DNA from: Henricia sp. BOLD:AAB3569
Taxonomy: Eukaryota; Echinodermata; Asteroidea; Spinulosida; Echinasteridae
Length of the DNA stretch: 64,000 bases
Direction of reading: 5' to 3'
Assembly: GCA_037783545.1 (NCBI GenBank)
Contig: JBBELK010001584.1
Coordinates: 1-64,000, forward strand
This document shows positions 59,613 to 64,000 of this stretch, piece after piece. The notes beneath the pieces were generated by a model. That model saw only the letters and a program-made list of their open reading frames with translations. It did no database searches and was not told the DNA's origin. The position numbers were made by a program, and so were the translations under genes. Position 1 is the first letter of the stretch; each line of letters begins with the position of its first letter.

Positions 59613-61202
59613 ATGAGTAGAACTAAGGACAAGGAGGTCGCCTTCCGCAGTGAGGCTGACCGCGGGTCTGTCCTTGATGAGCTGAACCGCTCTAGAATGG
59701 AGGTTCAGTGGTTACAGTGGGATCGAGATCGGCTTTCAGCCGAGTTAGAGGTTGTCAAAAGGGGTGAACAGCCTAAGAGGGTAAGTGAGGTTGCTCCTCA
59801 GGGAGGAGGTAAACCTCACTTTGAGGTTGATTCTGAGGTTAGTTGGAAGCTGCCTGAGGATACCTCCGGGTATGCCTCATTGAAGGCACGGGAGCACTCC
59901 TATGTTGGTACATCACCTGAGTTGGTCCAGAGGGGGACGAGGCACGTGGAGAGTACACCTCACATGAGGTTTATTCCTACACGTAGTCCTGGTACTAATC
60001 CCTTTGAGGACCGTGAGGTTGATGGTGCACAGAAGGAGCGAGCTCTACATAGCGAGTTGTTGAGTTTTGCAACTCGTCCAACTGCTAAACCTAATGAGGT
60101 TTATTGTGAGGGTGACTTGCTTGGAGTGGGTCGCCAGCAACTCGGAATTAGAAGTGAGGCACAATTGCCTGGTAGTGAGGTTGACTTACCTAGAGTGGGC
60201 CCGTGGCCACTTAAGAGGGAGTCGAGGTTGGTGGGTAGTGAGGTTTATGGTAAACCTCACGGAAGTAAGCCTCACAGGCCTACCATAACCCCCGACCGGT
60301 ATAACGGTAAAGTCATTTGGAATGACTATTACCGACATTTTGAGGCGTGTATGAAGGTGAATCAGTGGAGTGACGAGGAGGCTGCCGAATTTTTGGCTGC
60401 CAGCCTTCAAGGCGATGCACTCCGGATTCTGGGTGATGGGTCGAAGAAGTTCACGTATAGTGAACTGGTAAAGGTGTTGAATGGAAGGTTCGGTCCTGGT
60501 CAACAGGCCGAAAAATATATGGTGGAGTTGAGACACCGACGGCAAGGAGCAAAAGAAAGCTTACAAGAGTTGGGACAGGCTGTCCGTGATTTGACGATAA
60601 AGGCCTACCCAGAAATTCCCGAAGAGGCACGTGAGCGCCTGGGGAAGAACCATTACATAGACGCCGTCGATAGTCAAGCCGTGAGGGAAGGCATTTATCG
60701 CGCTCGACCAAAGACATTGGACGAGGCGATACGGGCCGCCCTAGAGGCTGAGAATTTTGAGAAGGTGGAGATGGAGAGAAAGATGGAGAGAAAACCCACG
60801 AGGTTTGCCAGAGCCGTTGACTCGGGTACCGAGCAACGACTGCAGGACGTAGAGAAAAACCTTGGGTTGCAGGCAGTCAAGATGGACCGGGTGGTTGAGT
60901 TGTTGAATGAACTCACCAAGCAAGGCCCAAGTAATGGAGAGCCTAATCAAAGGCAGTCTCCAAACCCAGGCAAAATAAGACCAGGTCCGTTGAAATGTTT
61001 CAACTGTGGTGAGGTTGGTCATTTCGCTCGGAAATGTACTAAACCTCGAAAAGGAAAAAAGGAGCAGGGAAACGCCAGCCAGCCGACCGGAGGACCCGCG
61101 GGCAGGCTGGGCGGTTTCCAGGGTCAAAACAGGGACGAGGTCCAAAGACAGGTAAACCTCACCAGAGGCGTGGACCAGATGACGGAGGCAGAGAGCCGTT
61201 AG
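59613..61202 (+). CDS. gag: Gag polyprotein of the LTR retrotransposon (529 aa)
   Basis: Gag builds the virus-like particle that packages element RNA in the cytoplasm. The N-terminal 60 residues are charged and heptad-like (ELNRSRMEVQWLQWDRDRL), a possible coiled coil. Residues about 60-215 form a low-complexity linker full of E-V/E-A dipeptides encoded by the GTGAGGTT word. Residues about 220-385 resemble the Ty3/gypsy capsid domain, with a Y..HFEACM..N.W block and a later LGQAVRDL. A CCHC zinc knuckle (C-X2-C-X4-H-X4-C, residues 462-475) follows, then a Lys/Arg-rich tail. The ATG at 59613 is the first in this long frame and lies shortly after the leader. The frame ends with TAG at 61200, past the slippery site, so most ribosomes should make Gag alone. 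No defect is seen. Confidence 0.92.
   Translation: MSRTKDKEVAFRSEADRGSVLDELNRSRMEVQWLQWDRDRLSAELEVVKRGEQPKRVSEVAPQGGGKPHFEVDSEVSWKLPEDTSGYASLKAREHSYVGTSPELVQRGTRHVESTPHMRFIPTRSPGTNPFEDREVDGAQKERALHSELLSFATRPTAKPNEVYCEGDLLGVGRQQLGIRSEAQLPGSEVDLPRVGPWPLKRESRLVGSEVYGKPHGSKPHRPTITPDRYNGKVIWNDYYRHFEACMKVNQWSDEEAAEFLAASLQGDALRILGDGSKKFTYSELVKVLNGRFGPGQQAEKYMVELRHRRQGAKESLQELGQAVRDLTIKAYPEIPEEARERLGKNHYIDAVDSQAVREGIYRARPKTLDEAIRAALEAENFEKVEMERKMERKPTRFARAVDSGTEQRLQDVEKNLGLQAVKMDRVVELLNELTKQGPSNGEPNQRQSPNPGKIRPGPLKCFNCGEVGHFARKCTKPRKGKKEQGNASQPTGGPAGRLGGFQGQNRDEVQRQVNLTRGVDQMTEAESR
60238..60260 (+). promoter_or_regulatory. Perfect 10-bp hairpin inside gag made of the GTGAGGTTTA word
   Basis: GTGAGGTTTA (60238-60247), a TGG loop, and TAAACCTCAC (60251-60260) form a perfect stem within the coding linker of gag. 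A further AAGCCTCAC at about 60267-60275 could compete for pairing. A role in RNA folding, such as packaging, is inference. Confidence 0.7.
61055..61061 (+). promoter_or_regulatory. -1 ribosomal frameshift site A AAA AAG
   Basis: In the gag frame the bases read GGA AAA AAG, giving the canonical slippery heptamer A-AAA-AAG. It lies inside the 157-nt window where the gag and pol frames are both open (pol frame opens after a stop at 61040-61042; gag stops at 61200). Eleven bases downstream a stem can form between CGCCAGCC (61073-61080) and GGCTGG-G-CG (61105-61113, one bulged G) around a GC-rich loop. The spacer is slightly longer than the usual 5-9 bases. Confidence 0.78.
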
Positions 61203-64000
61203 GCACTCAGCCTCTCACAGGGTCCCGGCCTAGGTACGGTTTATTTGTCCATGGCATTGTGAGGGATGAGAAGTGTCGGTTTTTGGTTGATTCAGGTTCA
61301 ACCGACACGCTGATTAGTAGTCGAGTCTACTACAAAATCCCTAAAGAAAAACGGCCCGACCTAGAAACCAATGAGGTCGGCATTCAGCAAGTCGATGGGA
61401 CTCCCTTGAAAGTCATGGGGTCTGCCTGGGTTGATTTGCAGGTGGGTCGGACAGTTTACCCGATTCGAGTAATGTTTGCTGACATGAAGTATGATGGCAT
61501 TTTAGGGATGGATTTTTTGTTACCTACGGGAGGTAGCTTAGATTTTGGTAGACTCGAGCTGAGGTTGAACGGTGAACGGTCGGAATGTACCAGCGGTACT
61601 GGCGAACCATTCGTTGGTCGAGTAGTTGTCGCCGAGACCACCGAGATTCCGGCAGGTCATGAGGCTGTTGTGCCTGGTACCGTGGTTGGTACCTGTGAGG
61701 CATTGGGACAGTCTGCCGTGATTGAACCTGTCGAGGGCGGTGGCGAGTTGGCTCAGCGAGGTTTAATTTTGGGCCGATCACTGGTACAACCTAAAGCAGA
61801 GAGTCTGCCGTTGCGGATATTTAATCCGAATGAGGAGAAACGTGTTGTAAGGAGGGGAACAACCGCGGGCATAATTACGGCCGCGGAGGTTGACCCCATG
61901 AGTGAGGTTGATCAGCAGCATGTGCGTGAGGCTGATCAGGACCTCCCTAAACACCTGCAAGATTTGTATGATCGCTGCCAGGTAAACCTCACTGAGGATT
62001 ACCATGCAGAGGTGAAGTCGTGTTTGGTGGAATTCCAAGATGTGTTTTCCTCTGGCGAACATGACATTGGGCGCACCGACGTTGTTAGGCACCGCATCGA
62101 TACAAGCGATGCGAGGCCTAGCAAGGAAAGGTTGAGGCGCTATCCCCCCTGTGATCAGGAGGAGATACAGAGACAGGTGGAAGATTTGCAAAATAGAGGG
62201 GTTATAGAACCATCTGATAGTCCCTGGGCTGCAAACGTGGTGTTGGTCCGGAAGAAGGACGGGTCTAAGCGTTTTTGCGTCGACTACAGAGCGCTGAATA
62301 AGGTTACAATCAAAGACGCTTACCCTGTGCCACGTATCGACGAGACGCTAGATGCTTTGGCCGGATCGGAGTGGTTTTCCACTCTGGATCTAGCATCCGG
62401 ATACTGGCAGGTAGCCCTCGATGAGGACGCCAGCCAGAAATCAACATTTGTGGTTAGAAACGGCTTGTATAGGTGGCGTTGTATGCCTTTTGGTCTCTGC
62501 AACGCCCCTGCAACGTTTGAAAGGTTGATGGACAAGGTAATGAAGGGTCTCCAATGGGAGATCCTGCTCGTTTACCTAGACGATGTCATTGTGTTTGGCA
62601 AGACCGTGGAAGAGGAGATTGAACGACTGCGAGTCGTTTTCTCCAGGTTAAGAGTAGCTGGTTTGAAGCTTAAGCCTAGCAAGTGCTTCTTGTTTCAAAA
62701 ACAGGTTACCTATTTGGGACATGTGGTGTCACCAGAGGGCGTGGCTACCGATCCTGAGAAGGTTCGGGCCGTGGCTGAGTGGCCAACGCCCAAGTGTCTG
62801 AAGGAAGTGCGAAGCTTCGTAGGCCTCGCTTCCTATTATCGGAAGTTCATCAAAGGGTTTGCTGAGATAGCTTCGCCACTTCACGCGCTGACTGAGAAGT
62901 CACGTGCGTTTGAGTGGACAGATGCTTGTCAAGAAGCATTTGACGAGTTGAAGCAGAGGATGATAACCGCTCCTGTTTTGGCATACCCCAATCCAGGCGG
63001 TGAGTTCATTCTAGATACAGACGCTAGCGGAGATGGAATAGGGGCAGTCCTGTCCCAGGTCCAGGAAGGCCAGGAAAAGGTCCTTGCCTTTGCTAGCCGT
63101 AAACTAAGCAGACCCGAGAGGAACTATTGTGTGACTCGGCGAGAGTTACTGGCGGTGGTTGTTTATCTCAAGCGGTTTAAGCAATACCTCTATGGTCAAA
63201 AGGTATTGCTTCGTACCGACCATGCGTCCCTACGCTGGCTGCTTAATTTTAAGAACCCTGAGGGACAGCTGGCCAGGTGGCTTGAGGTGATCAGCAAGTA
63301 TGACGTGACCATTGAGCACAGACCTGGGCGTAAGCATGGAAATGCTGACGGATTGTCCCGGAAGGTCTGTAAACAATGCAATCGGTCTGACGAGACGTCA
63401 GAAGACATAGAGGAGTCCGGACATGAGGTTGATGGAGGTCAACGTGAGGCTGACCATAGTTCGCCAACCTCTGAGGTGAGAGGCATGGTGGCCCAGCCAC
63501 ATTTGCCTAATGAGGTTGTCCGAGAAGCGCAGCTTGGCGATAAGACCATGAGCTGGGTCGTGCACGCAAAGGAGGAACCTCATGGTCGTCCAAATTGGGA
63601 GACCTTATCGGCTACCTCCTGGGCACATAAGACCCTGTGGTCTCTGTGGGATCAGCTGGCGCTACGAGACGGTGTGTTGTACAGAAGTTGGGAGTCCGAC
63701 GATGGCAAGTTGGTAAGGTGGCACCTGGTACTTCCTGAGAAATTCAGAGAGGAAGTACTTGCGGAGTTACATGGAGGTCGGACCAGCTGCCATCTGGGTG
63801 TCAAGAAGACTTTGGCTAAAGTGAAGCTAAGGTACTACTGGCCTGGAATGACCGCGGATGTGAGGTCATTCATAAGGCAGTGTGACCAGTGTCAGAGGAG
63901 GAAATCTCCTGCTAAAAGGAGGGTCTCCCCTCTACAGCAGTACCTGGTAGGCGAGCCCATGGAAAGAGTGGCCATGGACTTGCTGGGGCCACTGCCCCGG
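61061..64000 (+). CDS. pol: Pol polyprotein: protease, reverse transcriptase, RNase H, integrase (partial, cut by window end)
   Basis: Numbered from the frameshift site, the frame stays open for 980 codons to the window edge. A basic, Gly/Pro-rich segment leads to an aspartic protease (active site V-D-S-G at residue 77, GILGMDF later). The reverse transcriptase has its first catalytic Asp in STLDLASGY (D443) and the catalytic YLDD at 505-508. RNase H follows, with D-T-D-A-S at 652, E695, D720 and a C-terminal HGNADGLSR near 759. An EV-rich linker precedes the integrase zinc domain (H904, H911, C941, C944). The core begins with MDLLGP, whose D973 is the first of the D,D,E triad; the rest is outside the window. 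The enzymes copy element RNA into cDNA and insert it. Domain order marks Ty3/gypsy. Every catalytic residue visible is intact. Confidence 0.95.

Larger units (their letters stand above)
57931..64000 (+). mobile_element. Ty3/gypsy LTR retrotransposon, 5' part (3' end outside window)
   Basis: In order: a 5' LTR with TGTG/CACA ends, a tRNA-Leu primer-binding site two bases after the LTR, a 285-bp leader, gag, a -1 frameshift site, and pol with protease, reverse transcriptase, RNase H and then integrase. RNase H before integrase is the Ty3/gypsy order, opposite to Ty1/copia. Gag and pol have no internal stop or frameshift apart from the programmed one. The polypurine tract, 3' LTR and target duplication are beyond the window, so completeness and age cannot be judged. 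Confidence 0.93.

Noticed and set aside
60186-63583. Minus-strand frames opposite gag and pol
   Set aside because: They are shadows of the well-supported plus-strand coding sequence.

Overview
The window looks like nuclear DNA of an animal, probably an invertebrate. The support is a very long satellite array, several short inverted-repeat transposons with recognisable target-site duplications, a decayed Tc1-like fragment, and a Ty3/gypsy-type LTR retrotransposon whose primer site matches an animal tRNA-Leu. No bacterial operon, rRNA or tRNA gene was seen. The sequence alone does not identify the species.

Region 1 (1-49004) is one uninterrupted satellite array. The monomer is 273 bp, with common 272- and 271-bp variants, giving about 180 copies. 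The array enters from the left edge and stops abruptly inside a monomer at about 49004. Marked monomer types recur in fixed orders, so the array has nested higher-order structure: 4-monomer units of 1089 bp, 5-monomer units of about 1363 bp, and blocks of many monomers repeated at offsets of about 13 kb and about 25.06 kb. Because 273 is 3 x 91, one minus-strand frame stays open for up to 948 codons; I treat this as a by-product. From about 17.6 to 24.5 kb the array is full of single-base indels, densest at 21.4-22.2 kb, which suggests poor consensus quality.

Region 2 (49005-57930) is a mosaic of small repeats in AT-rich DNA. It holds a 54-bp minisatellite of 21 units, each containing a perfect hairpin (49753-50877); a 146-bp TA-flanked MITE (50878-51023); an iterated inverted-repeat patch (51172-51572, with a second copy at 51884-52045); a Tc1-like relic (about 52200-52470); a TA-flanked hairpin (53112-53167); two related foldbacks built from an AACTCGAC word, one with ten perfect 16-bp units (53.5 and 55.1-55.6 kb); a TTAA-flanked hairpin element (54567-54677); and a 1.1-kb TTA-flanked element with long inverted ends (55661-56765). 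Only three weak host-exon candidates are visible.

Region 3 (57931-64000) is the 5' part of an LTR retrotransposon: a 1377-bp LTR with internal 67-bp tandem repeats, a poly(A) signal, a tRNA-Leu primer-binding site, an intact gag, a canonical A AAA AAG slippery site, and an open pol (protease, reverse transcriptase, RNase H, start of integrase) cut by the window edge. Gag and pol are uninterrupted, so the copy is probably young. Its most unusual trait is a GTGAGG(T/C)T word repeated in the LTR, leader, gag and pol, once forming a perfect 10-bp hairpin inside gag.
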